DNA from: Pontibacillus yanchengensis
GTDB taxonomy: Bacteria; Bacillota; Bacilli; Bacillales; BH030062
Assembly: GCF_009856295.1 (NCBI RefSeq)
Contig: NZ_WMEU01000002.1
Coordinates: 124,001 to 188,000, forward strand
Reading direction: 5' to 3'
Length of the DNA stretch: 64,000 bases
Made by a program: the position numbers and the translations under genes
In this document: positions 36,108 to 45,659 of the stretch, one piece after another
How positions within the stretch are numbered: position 1 is the first letter of the stretch
How the letters are laid out: the number at the start of each line of letters is the position of its first letter
Notes under the pieces: model-generated
What the model was told of the DNA's origin: nothing
What the model saw: only the letters and a program-made list of their open reading frames with translations
The model's database searches: none

Positions 36108-36881
36108 GTGGACCATCTTCAATTTGAAACAAAAGAACAGGTGGCTGTTCTTACAATTCAGAGCCCTCCTGCCAATGCCCTAGCTTCCTACATCTTGAAT
36201 GACTTATCACAGGCGCTAGATCAAATTGAGCAGGATAGCACCATCAAAGCAGTTGTGCTTAGGGGAGAGGGGAAGTTTTTCTCTGCTGGTGCAGACATCA
36301 AAGAATTCACATCATTGCAAGCAGAGAGTGAATATAGCAATCTAGCAAAGCAAGGTCAAAATTTGTTTAATCGCATTGAAAACTACCATGTACCTGTGAT
36401 TGCTGCAATACATGGTGCTGCACTAGGTGGTGGATTAGAGTTAGCCATGTCTTGCCATATGCGTATCGTTACGGAGAGCGCCAAGCTTGGCCTACCTGAA
36501 TTATCATTAGGGATTATCCCCGGATTTGCTGGGACTCAACGTCTACCTCGATATGTAGGGCAAGCAAAAGCTTATGAAATGATTCTTTCCGGAGAACCAA
36601 TCGGTGGAATTGAAGCTGCTTCTCTAGGATTAGCCAACCATGCTGTTGCTGATGAGGAACTGGAAAACACAGTCATGACCCTTGCTGGGAAAATTGCATC
36701 CAAAAGTGGACCATCCATTCATGCAGTTATGCGCTTATTACCATACACATTTACATCTAATTTTGAAAGCGGTTTATCAAATGAAGCTGAAGAATTTGGA
36801 AAAGTATTTGGGAATGAGGATGCCAAAGAAGGCGTTCAAGCGTTTATTGAAAAACGCAAGCCACAATTTAAAGACCAATAG
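36108..36881 (+). CDS. fadB: Enoyl-CoA hydratase
   Basis: The 257-residue crotonase-family protein hydrates 2-enoyl-CoA in beta-oxidation. The oxyanion-hole motif AGADIKEF lies near residues 63-70, and HGAALGGGLELAMSCHMRI (about 103-121) and LGLPELSLGIIPGFAGTQRLPR (about 128-149, with the two catalytic glutamates positioned as in hydratases) are present. It starts with GTG 36108 behind AAAGGAGG. It sits between fadR and etfB in the same order as B. subtilis. Confidence 0.94.
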   Translation: MDHLQFETKEQVAVLTIQSPPANALASYILNDLSQALDQIEQDSTIKAVVLRGEGKFFSAGADIKEFTSLQAESEYSNLAKQGQNLFNRIENYHVPVIAAIHGAALGGGLELAMSCHMRIVTESAKLGLPELSLGIIPGFAGTQRLPRYVGQAKAYEMILSGEPIGGIEAASLGLANHAVADEELENTVMTLAGKIASKSGPSIHAVMRLLPYTFTSNFESGLSNEAEEFGKVFGNEDAKEGVQAFIEKRKPQFKDQ

Positions 36882-36898
36882 AACTAGGGGGTAAGGTT

Positions 36899-37672
36899 AT
36901 GAATATTTATGTTCTAATGAAACGTACATTTGATACAGAAGAGAAGATTGTGATTGAAGACAGTCGTATTGAAGAAGAAGGTGCAGAATTTATCATTAAT
37001 CCTTATGATGAATACGCAATAGAAGAAGCTATTCAACTACGCGATGCGCATGGCGGTGAAGTTACGGTTGTTACAATCGGCGGAGAGGATGCAGAAAAGC
37101 AACTCCGAACAGCCCTAGCTATGGGAGCAGACAAATCCGTATTGATTAATACGGAAGATGATGTAGAAGATGGCGATCAATACACTACTGTTAAAATATT
37201 GGAAGCATTTTTTGCTGATAAAGATGTTGACCTAATCTTAGCTGGTAACGTTGCGATTGATGAAGCAAGTGGGCAGGTTGGCCCTCGCTTAGCGGAACGT
37301 ATGGATATTCCGTATGTTACGACAATCACAAACATTGAGATTGATGGGGAAACAGTCCATATTGAGCGAGATGTAGAAGGTGATGTAGAGAAAATTGATA
37401 GCTCATTACCACTACTAGTTACGTGTCAGCAAGGCTTAAATGAACCTCGTTATCCATCTTTACCAGGTATTATGAAAGCTAAGAAAAAACCTCTTGAAGA
37501 GCTCGAACTTGATGATCTTGACTTAGATGAAGATGATGTAGAAATGAAAACAAAAACAATTGAAATCTATTTACCACCTGAAAAAGAGGCAGGTAAAGTA
37601 CTTGAAGGAGAAACAGACGACCAAGTAAAAGAACTTGTAACGCTTCTACGTGACGAAGCAAAAGTACTATAA
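36899..37672 (+). CDS. etfB: Electron transfer flavoprotein beta subunit
   Basis: EtfB pairs with EtfA to accept electrons from acyl-CoA dehydrogenases. The 257-residue protein shows the ETF beta pattern: NPYDEYAIEEAIQLRD (about 35-50), TIGGEDAEKQLRTALAMGADKSVLI (about 59-83), LAGNVAIDEASGQVGPRLAERM (about 112-133) and the C-terminal arm that embraces EtfA. The C-terminal third is highly acidic (LEELELDDLDLDEDDVEMK). It is followed by etfA after 42 bases. Confidence 0.95.
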   Translation: MNIYVLMKRTFDTEEKIVIEDSRIEEEGAEFIINPYDEYAIEEAIQLRDAHGGEVTVVTIGGEDAEKQLRTALAMGADKSVLINTEDDVEDGDQYTTVKILEAFFADKDVDLILAGNVAIDEASGQVGPRLAERMDIPYVTTITNIEIDGETVHIERDVEGDVEKIDSSLPLLVTCQQGLNEPRYPSLPGIMKAKKKPLEELELDDLDLDEDDVEMKTKTIEIYLPPEKEAGKVLEGETDDQVKELVTLLRDEAKVL

Positions 37673-37714
37673 ACATCTTCCATAATAAACAGCTATTAAG
37701 AAAGGGGAATCTTT

Positions 37715-38695
37715 ATGAGTCGAAAAATGCTTGTAATTGGAGAAGCTCGTGATGGAGCTCTACGTAATGTTACATTTGAGGCAATTGCTGCCGCTGCAAA
37801 AGTGAGTGATGGTGGAGAAATTGTCGGAGTACTTTGTGGAGCGGAAAATCTAGAAGAAATGGGTCAAGAAATGATTTACCATGGAGCGGATCGAGTCGTA
37901 ACCATTCAAAATGAAAAATTAAACACCTATACATCAGACGGATTTGGGCAAGCTGTAATGGCTGTAATCGAAGAAGAAAAACCAGAGGGTATTATTATGG
38001 GCCATACAGCAATCGGGAAAGATATAACTCCTAAACTTGCAAGTAAACTTGAAACAGGTCTTATCTCTGACGCGGTGGAAATTGAAGAAACCGGAGATAA
38101 TATTGTGTTTACGCGTCCAATCTATTCTGGTAAAGCATTTGAGAAAAAAATCATAACCGATGGATTAATGTTTGCAACGATTCGTCCGAATAATATTAAA
38201 GCACTAGATCGTGATGACAGTAGAAGTGGAAGTGTTTCTGCTAAAGAAGTGGATATTGCTGACTTACGAACGGTTATTCAAGATATCATACGTAAGACAT
38301 CAGATGGAGTGGATCTGTCTGAGGCGAATATCATCGTAGCTGGTGGTCGCGGTGTGAAAAGTGCAGAAGGTTTTAAACCGCTAGAAGAACTAGCAGATGT
38401 GTTAGGTGCTGCGTTAGGAGCTTCCCGTGGAGCGTGTGACGCTGAATACTGCGATTACTCCCTTCAAATTGGTCAAACAGGTAAAGTAGTAACACCTGAT
38501 TTGTATATAGCATGTGGTATCTCAGGAGCGATTCAGCACTTAGCGGGCATGTCAAACTCCAAAGTGATAGTTGCGATAAACAAAGATCCAGAAGCCAATA
38601 TTTTTAATGTTGCTGACTATGGAATTGTTGGAGACCTCTTTGACGTAGTGCCTAAGTTGACAGAGCAAATTAAAGAAATCAAAGTAAATTCTTAA
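37715..38695 (+). CDS. etfA: Electron transfer flavoprotein alpha subunit
   Basis: EtfA carries the FAD of the flavoprotein dimer. The 326-residue protein has the N-terminal adenine nucleotide-like fold and the C-terminal FAD-binding domain with VAGGRGVKSAEGFKPLEELADVLGAALGASRGACDA, IGQTGKVVTPDLYIACGISGAIQHLAGM and VAINKDPEANIFNVADYGIVGD. AAAGGGG lies 9 bases before the ATG. It ends the beta-oxidation cluster; a terminator follows directly. Confidence 0.97.
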   Translation: MSRKMLVIGEARDGALRNVTFEAIAAAAKVSDGGEIVGVLCGAENLEEMGQEMIYHGADRVVTIQNEKLNTYTSDGFGQAVMAVIEEEKPEGIIMGHTAIGKDITPKLASKLETGLISDAVEIEETGDNIVFTRPIYSGKAFEKKIITDGLMFATIRPNNIKALDRDDSRSGSVSAKEVDIADLRTVIQDIIRKTSDGVDLSEANIIVAGGRGVKSAEGFKPLEELADVLGAALGASRGACDAEYCDYSLQIGQTGKVVTPDLYIACGISGAIQHLAGMSNSKVIVAINKDPEANIFNVADYGIVGDLFDVVPKLTEQIKEIKVNS

Positions 38696-38704
38696 GCAAC
38701 AACA

Positions 38705-38743
38705 AAAAAGTGCTGTAATATACTTTTATTACAGTACTTTTTA
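38705..38743 (+). terminator. Terminator after etfA
   Basis: AAAAAGTGCTGTAA and TTACAGTACTTTTT arms around a short A/T loop, 10 bases after the stop codon. Confidence 0.9.
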
Positions 38744-38824
38744 CTTTTTACGTCAGTGCTTATAATTAATCAGAGTTGATGCCTTTTATATAAGCGAAGA
38801 AGGCATTTAGTTTGTTGCTCATAA

Positions 38825-38906
38825 GTCCAGCTCCAGCGCCCAGCGACTAGCAAACTTCCTGTCTCCTTCTTACCATAAGTCAACATCGAACGCTTGCGCT
38901 TTTGTT
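38825..38906 (+). repeat. Family B intergenic repeat, copy B4 (internally deleted)
   Basis: It begins GTCCAGCTCCAGCGCCCAG and ends CGCTTGCGCTTTTGTT, but is only 82 bp: the middle portion found in the other copies is missing. It lies 135 bases upstream of trxA in the same orientation. Confidence 0.75.
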
Positions 38907-38962
38907 ATAAGAAATGAAGAATGTTATCATTCTTTATGGGTAAGGTAATATCAAACAGATTA

Positions 38963-38992
38963 TTAGCGTGTGATGTATGAAAGTGATATACT
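38963..38992 (+). promoter_or_regulatory. Possible trxA promoter with extended -10
   Basis: TGATATACT (extended -10, hexamer 38987-38992) with TTAGCG 18 bp upstream (38963-38968), about 50 bases before the trxA ATG. Confidence 0.5.
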
Positions 38993-39040
38993 TTGTTAAG
39001 AAATTCTAATAAACAGAAATAATTTAGGAGGAATTCACAT

Positions 39041-39355
39041 ATGTCTATCGTACATGCAAGTGATCAAAACTTCACGCAAGAAACAGGAGAAGGTCTAGTA
39101 ATAGCAGACTTTTGGGCACCATGGTGTGGTCCTTGTAAAATGATCGCCCCTGTTCTTGAAGAACTAGATACAGAAATGAGCGATCAGGTTAAGATTGTAA
39201 AATTAGATGTAGATGAAAACCAAGAAACAGCAGGTAAATTTGGCGTTATGAGTATCCCAACGCTACTGCTTTTCAAAGATGGTAAAGTAGTGGATCAAGT
39301 AATTGGTTTCCAACCTAAAGAATCCCTAGTAGAACTTATTAACAAACATTCTTAA
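39041..39355 (+). CDS. trxA: Thioredoxin
   Basis: Thioredoxin is the general cytoplasmic disulfide reductase. The 104-residue protein has the active site WCGPC (residues 28-32), preceded by VIADFWAP, the buried Asp of that motif, and the cis-proline loop [14 protein letters not shown] lies 8-9 bases before the ATG. It is a single-gene unit with a terminator; uvrC follows, as in B. subtilis. Confidence 0.98.
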   Translation: MSIVHASDQNFTQETGEGLVIADFWAPWCGPCKMIAPVLEELDTEMSDQVKIVKLDVDENQETAGKFGVMSIPTLLLFKDGKVVDQVIGFQPKESLVELINKHS

Positions 39356-39376
39356 TTGAAAAAACACTTGATCTTC

Positions 39377-39407
39377 AAAAACAGCCTGGGCTCCAGGCTG
39401 TTTTTTA
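39377..39407 (+). terminator. Terminator after trxA
   Basis: AAACAGCCTGG and CCAGGCTGTTT arms with a short loop and T-run. Confidence 0.93.
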
Positions 39408-39571
39408 TATGTTGCGTCTGTTCTAGAGTGGTTTAGGTCTATGATCAAGAGCCGATTGGTTAGTAGTGTAGCAACATATTAAACGGTAAAATAAGAACAT
39501 CACCTTTCAAAAGGTAGTGCAGATTCATGCTATACTAATAGCATGGTGTCAAACGAGGGAGAGTGATGAGA

Positions 39572-41374
39572 GTGCATGATAACATCAAAGAAAAACTCGC
39601 CGTTCTACCAGATCAACCAGGGTGTTACCTTTACAAGGACAAGCATGGCACCGTGATCTATGTCGGCAAGTCAAAAGTATTAAAAAATCGTGTTCGCTCC
39701 TATTTTACAGGTGCGAATGATGCTAAGACACAGCGATTAGTTCAAGAGATAATGGATTTTGAATACATCGTCACTACTTCTGAGCTAGAAGCGTTAATAT
39801 TAGAAATGAATTTAATAAAAAAATATGATCCAAAATATAATGTGCTTCTAAAAGATGACAAAACGTATCCTTATCTTAAAATTACGTCTGAGAAACATCC
39901 GAAATTAATTGTTACGAGAAATATCAAAAAAGATAAAGGGAAGTATTTTGGACCATACCCAAACGTCATCGCAGCTAGAGAAACAAAGAGATTGCTAGAT
40001 CGATTATATCCATTGAGAAAATGTAATACTATGCCAGATCGAGTGTGTTTGTATTATCATATGAATCAATGCCTAGGACCTTGTGAATTTACCGTTACTC
40101 AAGAACAAAACCAAAATATTGTTAATGAAATCACAAAATTCTTGAATGGTGGACACAAGGAAATCAAAGAGGAATTAAAAACAAAAATGTACCAGGCATC
40201 AGAGGGTATGGATTTTGAACGAGCCAAAGAGCTTAGAGACCAAATGCAGCATATTGATTCAGTCATGGAACAGCAGAAAATGACACTAAATGATCAAGTT
40301 AATCGAGATGTTTTTGGTTATTCATATAATAAAGGATGGATGTGCGTTCAAGTCTTCTTTGTTCGTCAAGGAAAACTGATCGAACGAGACGTATCCATAT
40401 TTCCTTTTTTCGATGATGCGGAAGAAACGTTCTTAAGTTTTATCGGAAGGTTTTATCTTCATAAAAATCACCCGAAACCCAAACAAGTTCTTGTACCTGT
40501 AGGTGCAGATAAGGAAATGTTAAAAGAGTTGTTAGAGGTGGATGTTCATATTCCGATGAGGGGGAGAAAAAAAGAGCTAGTAGAATTAGCGCAAAAGAAT
40601 GCTCAAATTGCCCTTGATGAGAAATTTTCTTTAATTGAGCAAAATGAAGAACGTACGATTAAAGCAGTGGAAGATTTGGGAGAGAAACTCCATATTGAAA
40701 CACCCCATCGTATTGAAGCTTTTGATAACTCTAACATCCAAGGTGCAGATCCAGTATCAGCGATGGTGGTTTTTACAGACGGTAAACCCGATAAGAAGGA
40801 GTACCGTAAGTATAAAATCAGAGACGTTCAAGGACCGGATGATTACGACACCATGAGGGAAGTTATTCGTCGTCGATATAAACGAGTAGTAAAAGAAGGG
40901 TTGCCACTTCCAGATTTAATTTTAGTAGATGGCGGTAAGGGACAAATGACTGCTGCTCAAGAAGTGTTAGAAAATGAGCTAGGCTTGGATATCCCATTAT
41001 GTGGATTAGCGAAAGATGATAAGCACCGAACTAGTGAATTATTATATGGTGACCCGCCTACTATGGTTGATATGGACCGTCAATCTCAAGAATTTTATCT
41101 TATTCAACGTATTCAAGATGAAGTTCACCGCTTTGCTATTTCCTTTCATCGACAATTACGAGGTAAAGGTGCTATACAATCTGAATTGGACGAGATACCT
41201 GGAGTAGGTGAAAAACGCCGTCGTCTTTTACTAAAACATTTTAAGTCTATTGAAGGTATTAAGAATGCGGAGATTGCTGACTTTACAAAACTAGGAGTCC
41301 CTACCAACGTAGCTCAAGGTATTCTTGATTATTTAAACCAAGATCATGAAGAACCCCACGAAGAAGAACTTTAA
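39572..41374 (+). CDS. uvrC: Excinuclease ABC subunit C
   Basis: UvrC makes both incisions in nucleotide excision repair. The 600-residue protein has the N-terminal GIY-YIG nuclease domain ([20 protein letters not shown], about residues 14-33), a UVR domain that contacts UvrB ([13 protein letters not shown], about 210), an RNase H-like second nuclease domain ([21 protein letters not shown] and ILVDGGKGQ), and C-terminal helix-hairpin-helix motifs ([16 protein letters not shown]). GTG 39572 is preferred because GAGGGAG lies 10 bases upstream; ATG 39566 is only 4 bases from it. An SOS box was not found. Confidence 0.97.
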   Translation: MHDNIKEKLAVLPDQPGCYLYKDKHGTVIYVGKSKVLKNRVRSYFTGANDAKTQRLVQEIMDFEYIVTTSELEALILEMNLIKKYDPKYNVLLKDDKTYPYLKITSEKHPKLIVTRNIKKDKGKYFGPYPNVIAARETKRLLDRLYPLRKCNTMPDRVCLYYHMNQCLGPCEFTVTQEQNQNIVNEITKFLNGGHKEIKEELKTKMYQASEGMDFERAKELRDQMQHIDSVMEQQKMTLNDQVNRDVFGYSYNKGWMCVQVFFVRQGKLIERDVSIFPFFDDAEETFLSFIGRFYLHKNHPKPKQVLVPVGADKEMLKELLEVDVHIPMRGRKKELVELAQKNAQIALDEKFSLIEQNEERTIKAVEDLGEKLHIETPHRIEAFDNSNIQGADPVSAMVVFTDGKPDKKEYRKYKIRDVQGPDDYDTMREVIRRRYKRVVKEGLPLPDLILVDGGKGQMTAAQEVLENELGLDIPLCGLAKDDKHRTSELLYGDPPTMVDMDRQSQEFYLIQRIQDEVHRFAISFHRQLRGKGAIQSELDEIPGVGEKRRRLLLKHFKSIEGIKNAEIADFTKLGVPTNVAQGILDYLNQDHEEPHEEEL

Positions 41375-41377
41375 ATG

Positions 41378-41416
41378 TAACACCCTGTCTCTTTTAAGGA
41401 GTGACAAGGGTGTTAA
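41378..41416. terminator. Bidirectional terminator between uvrC and yslB
   Basis: TAACACCCTGTC and GACAAGGGTGTTA arms lie between the convergent stop codons. Confidence 0.75.
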
Positions 41417-41442
41417 TAAAGCCTATCGCGTGTTTTTTGGTG

Positions 41443-41871
41443 TTACGTAACAACTTCAAAGTTAACGGATTGATTTTGTTTATCAGCTTCGTAGGCACAT
41501 TCAGCTTGCTTATCTTTTAAAAGAGAGAGTTGTTCTGCTAGGAAGCCAGCTTCAAGTTTATAAGAGTAGGGTGGGTCATATGATAAGCGCTTGGAGGTCC
41601 ACTCTCCTTTTAGGGAGAAGTGATACTCGTTCTTTTTCTCCTTTTCTAAGGTTATGTGCCCCCATCCCATTGTGGTAAAGAATGTTTCAATTTCATCTAT
41701 AGTATGACATGGGTAATAACGTGCCAAGTTTTTGCCCATTATATAGAGAATGGTATCTGTTTCTTTTCCCAATAAATCAGGAAGAAGTTGTGTACGCAAT
41801 ACTTCATGCCCAATCAAGGAAGAAGGGATGTCTTTATATTGGTGGAATAGATTTGCGATTTGATCATTCAT
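41443..41871 (-). CDS. yslB: DUF2507 family protein YslB
   Basis: This 142-residue cytosolic protein has the DUF2507 pattern: IPSSLIGHEVLRTQLLPDLLG, ILYIMGKNLARYYP, FFTTMGWGHITL and LEAGFLAEQLSLLKDKQAEC. It resembles the V4R-type small-ligand domain, but its function is unknown. I start at 41871 because AGAGAGG is 9 bases from that ATG, while it touches the ATG at 41880. B. subtilis yslB is a neighbour of uvrC and sdhC. Here it is convergent with uvrC and divergent from sdhC. Confidence 0.87.
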   Translation of the reverse strand: MNDQIANLFHQYKDIPSSLIGHEVLRTQLLPDLLGKETDTILYIMGKNLARYYPCHTIDEIETFFTTMGWGHITLEKEKKNEYHFSLKGEWTSKRLSYDPPYSYKLEAGFLAEQLSLLKDKQAECAYEADKQNQSVNFEVVT

Positions 41872-42079
41872 TTTGTTCATCCTCTCTATCTTCTTCTACT
41901 TAATTATTACAGGCAGATAGGGGTATGCGCAATGGATAAAGATAGCATGATGAGATAAGATAAGAAATGCATTCGAGTTTTTAGACGTTTAGGTCGTCAA
42001 ATGTTAAGATATATAGTATTACATCAAATGGTCCTGTTAACTGTTTCCATTCTAGATACCATTTTAGTAACAAGTTTTC

Positions 42080-42108
42080 TTGACGCTTACAGACTATAGA
42101 AGTACAAT
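42080..42108 (+). promoter_or_regulatory. Sigma-A promoter of sdhCAB
   Basis: TTGACG (42080-42085) and TACAAT (42103-42108) are 17 bp apart, so the untranslated leader would be about 150 bases. The nearby AGTACAAT...ATTGTACT palindrome overlaps the -10 and is more likely an operator or chance symmetry than a terminator. Sequence 41872-42079 shows nothing else. Confidence 0.65.
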
Positions 42109-42176
42109 AAACGTGTCACAAATTGTACTTTTTTACAGGCAATGTGGGGGGGATGAAAGCATACCTCTATTTTTTT

Positions 42177-42196
42177 AAACGTTTGTAAAGCGCTTT
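42177..42196 (+). promoter_or_regulatory. Two cre-like palindromes in the sdhC leader
   Basis: AAACGTTT (42177-42184) and AAAGCGCTTT (42187-42196) match the cores of CcpA-binding cre sites, though the outer bases fit poorly. They lie about 60-80 bases downstream of the predicted start, where a bound CcpA would act as a roadblock during growth on glucose. Confidence 0.45.
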
Positions 42197-42263
42197 ATTG
42201 TCTGAAAAGTGTGCATACCAAAAATAGGATTTACTTATTTATTGAGGGGGGTAAACGTCACAA

Positions 42264-42878
42264 ATGGCAGCGAATCGAGAGTTTTTGTATCGTAGATTAC
42301 ATTCATTATTAGGGGTAATTCCAGTTGGAATCTTTTTAATCCAACACTTAGTTGTTAACCATTTTGCAACACGTGGACCAGAAGCATTCAACAGTGCAGC
42401 ACATTTTATGGAGAATCTTCCATTTAGGATTGTGTTAGAACTATTTGTTATTTTCATCCCATTGTATTTTCACGCTATTTACGGAGTGTACATAGCTTTT
42501 ACCTCCAAGAATAACGTATCGTCTTACGGATATTTCCGTAACTGGATGTTCTATCTGCAACGCATTTCAGGAATTATTACACTGATCTTCGTGACATGGC
42601 ACGTATGGGAAACACGCATACAAGCAGGATTGGGAAATGTTGAAGTGAACTACGCATTAATGGAGAATATTTTGGAAAATCCATTTATGTTAGTTTTTTA
42701 CATAATAGGTGTGATTTCAACAACGTTCCACTTTGCTAACGGCCTATGGTCATTTTTAGTTTCATGGGGAATCACAATGTCTCCGCGTTCTCAGGTTATA
42801 TCAACGTATGTAACGTTAGGTATATTTGTATTGCTTAGTTATGTAGGAGTAGCTGCAATATTAGCATTTGCATTGTAA
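42264..42878 (+). CDS. sdhC: Succinate dehydrogenase cytochrome b558 subunit
   Basis: SdhC anchors the succinate dehydrogenase complex and carries two haem b groups that pass electrons to menaquinone. The 204-residue protein has five membrane segments, with histidines placed as haem ligands (FLIQHLVVNHF, FHAIYGVYI, FVTWHVWETR, FHFANGLWSF). ATG 42264 gives the family N-terminus MAANREFLYRRLHSLLG; GAGGGGGG lies about 14 bases upstream, rather far. It heads sdhCAB. Confidence 0.95.
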   Translation: MAANREFLYRRLHSLLGVIPVGIFLIQHLVVNHFATRGPEAFNSAAHFMENLPFRIVLELFVIFIPLYFHAIYGVYIAFTSKNNVSSYGYFRNWMFYLQRISGIITLIFVTWHVWETRIQAGLGNVEVNYALMENILENPFMLVFYIIGVISTTFHFANGLWSFLVSWGITMSPRSQVISTYVTLGIFVLLSYVGVAAILAFAL

Positions 42879-42938
42879 TAAATGAAAACAATAAATGAAA
42901 CGTTTGTTTTAGAGTATAAAAGGGAGTGAGTAGTAACA

Positions 42939-44699
42939 ATGAGTAATGAAAACATCGTCGTAGTAGGCGGAGGCCTAGCTGGTCTTATGGCTACAATCAA
43001 AGCCGCTGAAGCAGGTGTACATGTAGATTTATTATCTCTTGTACCTGTTAAACGTTCTCACTCTGTATGTGCGCAAGGTGGAATCAATGGAGCGGTTAAT
43101 ACCAAAGGGGAGGGTGACTCTCCTTGGGAACACTTTGATGATACAGTATATGGTGGTGACTTCTTAGCAAATCAACCACCAGTAAAAGCAATGTGTGAGG
43201 CAGCACCAAGCATTATTCACATGTTAGACCGTATGGGAGTTATGTTTAACCGGACACCAGAAGGTCTGCTTGATTTCCGTCGCTTTGGTGGTACTCAACA
43301 TCACCGTACTGCATATGCAGGAGCAACAACAGGTCAACAATTACTGTATGCACTTGATGAGCAAGTTCGCCGTCATGAAGTCGCAGGTCTTGTAACAAAA
43401 TATGAAGGATGGGAATTTTTATCCTCTGTAGTTGATGAATCCGGTGTTAGCCGTGGAGTTATGGCTCAGAATATGACAACACATGAAATCCGTTCCTTCA
43501 GAGCTGATGCAACCATTATAGCTACAGGTGGACCTGGTATCATCTTTGGTAAATCAACAAACTCTGTTATAAACACAGGTTCTGCAGCATCAGCTCTATA
43601 CCAACAAGGTGCTGTTTATGCAAACGGTGAGTTTATTCAAATTCACCCAACCGCAATCCCTGGAGACGATAAACTTCGTCTTATGAGTGAATCAGCACGT
43701 GGTGAAGGTGGACGAGTGTGGACGTATAAAGATGGCGAGCCTTGGTATTTCTTAGAAGAGAAATATCCTGCGTACGGTAACCTAGTACCTCGTGATATCG
43801 CAACACGTGAGATATTTGATGTTTGTGTAAATCAGAAACTTGGAATTAATGGAGAAAACATGGTTTATCTTGATCTTTCTCACAAGGATTCCAAAGAGCT
43901 TGATGTTAAACTAGGCGGCATCATTGAAATTTATGAAAAATTTGTAGGGGATGACCCGCGTAAAGTTCCAATGAAGATATTCCCTGCTGTCCACTATTCT
44001 ATGGGTGGATTGTATGTCGATTACGATCAAATGACGACCATTCCAGGAGTGTTTGCAGCTGGAGAATGCGACTTCACTCAACATGGTGGTAACCGTTTAG
44101 GTGCTAACTCTCTTCTATCATCAATTTATGGTGGTATGGTTTCAGGTCCAAATGCAGTGAAGTACATTCAAGGTTTAGATAAAGTAGCAGAAGACATGTC
44201 TTCGAAGCTGTTTGATGATAAACTAAAAGAAGAGCAAGAGAAGTTCGATGCTATTATGAATATGAACGGTTCAGAGAACGCTTATCAAATCCACAAAGAA
44301 CTTGGTGAGTGGATGACCGATAACGTAACAGTAGTCCGTAAAAATGATAAATTGCTTGAAACAGATAAGAAAATTCAAGAATTACAAGAGCGTTTTAATG
44401 ATATAAACGTAAATGACACCACTCGTTGGAGTAACCAAGGCGCAATGTTTATTCGTCAGTTAGAAAACATGTTGCACCTGGCTAGGGTTATCACTATTGG
44501 TGCTTATAACCGTAACGAAAGCCGTGGAGCTCACTTTAAACCAGATCACCCTGATCGTAATGATGAAGAATGGTTAAAAACAACAAAAGCATCTTTCAAT
44601 GCTGAAAAGAATGCTCCGGAATTCAGTTACGAGGATGTAGATACTTCCTTTATTGAGCCACGGAAACGAGACTATTCTAAGAGCAAAGGGGGTAACTAA
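42939..44699 (+). CDS. sdhA: Succinate dehydrogenase flavoprotein subunit
   Basis: SdhA oxidises succinate to fumarate on covalently bound FAD. The 586-residue protein has the FAD dinucleotide motif VVVGGGLAGLMA (7-18), the FAD-linking histidine in KRSHSVCAQGGING (His41), the substrate-site region HPTAIPGDDKLRLMSESARGEGG (about 235-258) and EGCDFTQHGGNRLGANSLL-like sequence (about 380-398). AAGGGAGTGAG precedes the ATG. It is 60 bases after sdhC and 2 bases before sdhB. Confidence 0.98.
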   Translation: MSNENIVVVGGGLAGLMATIKAAEAGVHVDLLSLVPVKRSHSVCAQGGINGAVNTKGEGDSPWEHFDDTVYGGDFLANQPPVKAMCEAAPSIIHMLDRMGVMFNRTPEGLLDFRRFGGTQHHRTAYAGATTGQQLLYALDEQVRRHEVAGLVTKYEGWEFLSSVVDESGVSRGVMAQNMTTHEIRSFRADATIIATGGPGIIFGKSTNSVINTGSAASALYQQGAVYANGEFIQIHPTAIPGDDKLRLMSESARGEGGRVWTYKDGEPWYFLEEKYPAYGNLVPRDIATREIFDVCVNQKLGINGENMVYLDLSHKDSKELDVKLGGIIEIYEKFVGDDPRKVPMKIFPAVHYSMGGLYVDYDQMTTIPGVFAAGECDFTQHGGNRLGANSLLSSIYGGMVSGPNAVKYIQGLDKVAEDMSSKLFDDKLKEEQEKFDAIMNMNGSENAYQIHKELGEWMTDNVTVVRKNDKLLETDKKIQELQERFNDINVNDTTRWSNQGAMFIRQLENMLHLARVITIGAYNRNESRGAHFKPDHPDRNDEEWLKTTKASFNAEKNAPEFSYEDVDTSFIEPRKRDYSKSKGGN

Positions 44700-44701
44700 T
44701 A

Positions 44702-45469
44702 ATGAGTGAAGACAAACAAGTTACACTTATTGTGACGCGACAAGACGATCCGGAATCAGCACCGTATGATGAAACGTTTAAAATTCCATACCGTAACAAC
44801 ATGAACGTGATTTCAGCCCTTATGGAAGTTCGTCGTAACCCTGTTAATGCAAATGGAGAAGCAACCACCCCTGTATATTGGGATATGGGTTGCTTGGAGG
44901 AAGTTTGTGGCGCATGCTCTATGATTATCAACGGAAAACCTCGTCAGTCATGTACGGCATTAGTAGATCAGCTTGAGCAACCTATTCGTCTAGCGCCTAT
45001 GTCTACTTTCCCAGTTATGCGTGACCTTGGTGTCGATCGTAGTCGTATGTTTGATTCCTTGAAAAAGGTGAAAGCATGGGTGCCAATTGATGGTACATAC
45101 GACCTTGGACCAGGGCCTAAAATGGCTGAAAATAAGCGTCAATGGGCATATGAGCTATCAAAGTGTATGACGTGCGGTGTTTGTTTAGAAGCATGTCCGA
45201 ATGTGAATAGTAAATCCGATTTCATAGGTCCTGCAGCTATCTCTCAGGTTCGTTTATTTAACTCCCACCCAACAGGTGCAATGAATAAAAATGAACGTTT
45301 AGAAGCATTAATGGGAGAAGGCGGCTTAGCTGAATGTGGTAACTCTCAGAACTGTGTTCAGTCTTGCCCTAAAGGTATTCCTTTAACAACATCCATCGCT
45401 TCTATGAACCGTGAGACTGCATTACATTCCTTCAAAAGCTTCTTTGGAAGTGACCACGAAGTAGAATAA
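44702..45469 (+). CDS. sdhB: Succinate dehydrogenase iron-sulfur subunit
   Basis: SdhB passes electrons from FAD to the haems through three clusters. The 255-residue protein has the plant-type [2Fe-2S] ligands in WDMGCLEEVCGACSMIING and the later RQSCTALV, the [4Fe-4S] motif CMTCGVCLEACP (about 158-169) and the C-terminal motif CGNSQNCVQSCPKGIPL (about 219-235) for the [3Fe-4S]/[4Fe-4S] clusters. It is translated almost directly after sdhA, and is followed by a terminator. Confidence 0.98.
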   Translation: MSEDKQVTLIVTRQDDPESAPYDETFKIPYRNNMNVISALMEVRRNPVNANGEATTPVYWDMGCLEEVCGACSMIINGKPRQSCTALVDQLEQPIRLAPMSTFPVMRDLGVDRSRMFDSLKKVKAWVPIDGTYDLGPGPKMAENKRQWAYELSKCMTCGVCLEACPNVNSKSDFIGPAAISQVRLFNSHPTGAMNKNERLEALMGEGGLAECGNSQNCVQSCPKGIPLTTSIASMNRETALHSFKSFFGSDHEVE

Positions 45470-45539
45470 GAGTATAGTCAAAATCGGATACGCTGGATAT
45501 TTTTTAACTCCAGGATAGTAAGTAAAGGAAGTTTAAAGG

Positions 45540-45574
45540 ATCCTGACATGTCACCAGATGTGTCAGGATTTTTC
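45540..45574 (+). terminator. Terminator after sdhCAB
   Basis: ATCCTGACATG and TGTGTCAGGAT arms followed by TTTTTC. Confidence 0.9.
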
Positions 45575-45659
45575 TATGTTGTAATATACACATGGACGAA
45601 AGTTCTATATCAGCAAGGCAATACATATAGAAAAACGTTTGAAGCTAAGGAGGAAAATA

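Noticed and set aside
39500..39571. SOS (LexA) box before uvrC
   Set aside because: No sequence near the uvrC start fits the Bacillus SOS consensus GAAC-N4-GTTC.
42100..42134. AGTACAAT...ATTGTACT hairpin with T-run read as a terminator upstream of sdhC
   Set aside because: Its left arm contains the -10 box of a strong promoter, so the full hairpin would not be transcribed from that promoter.
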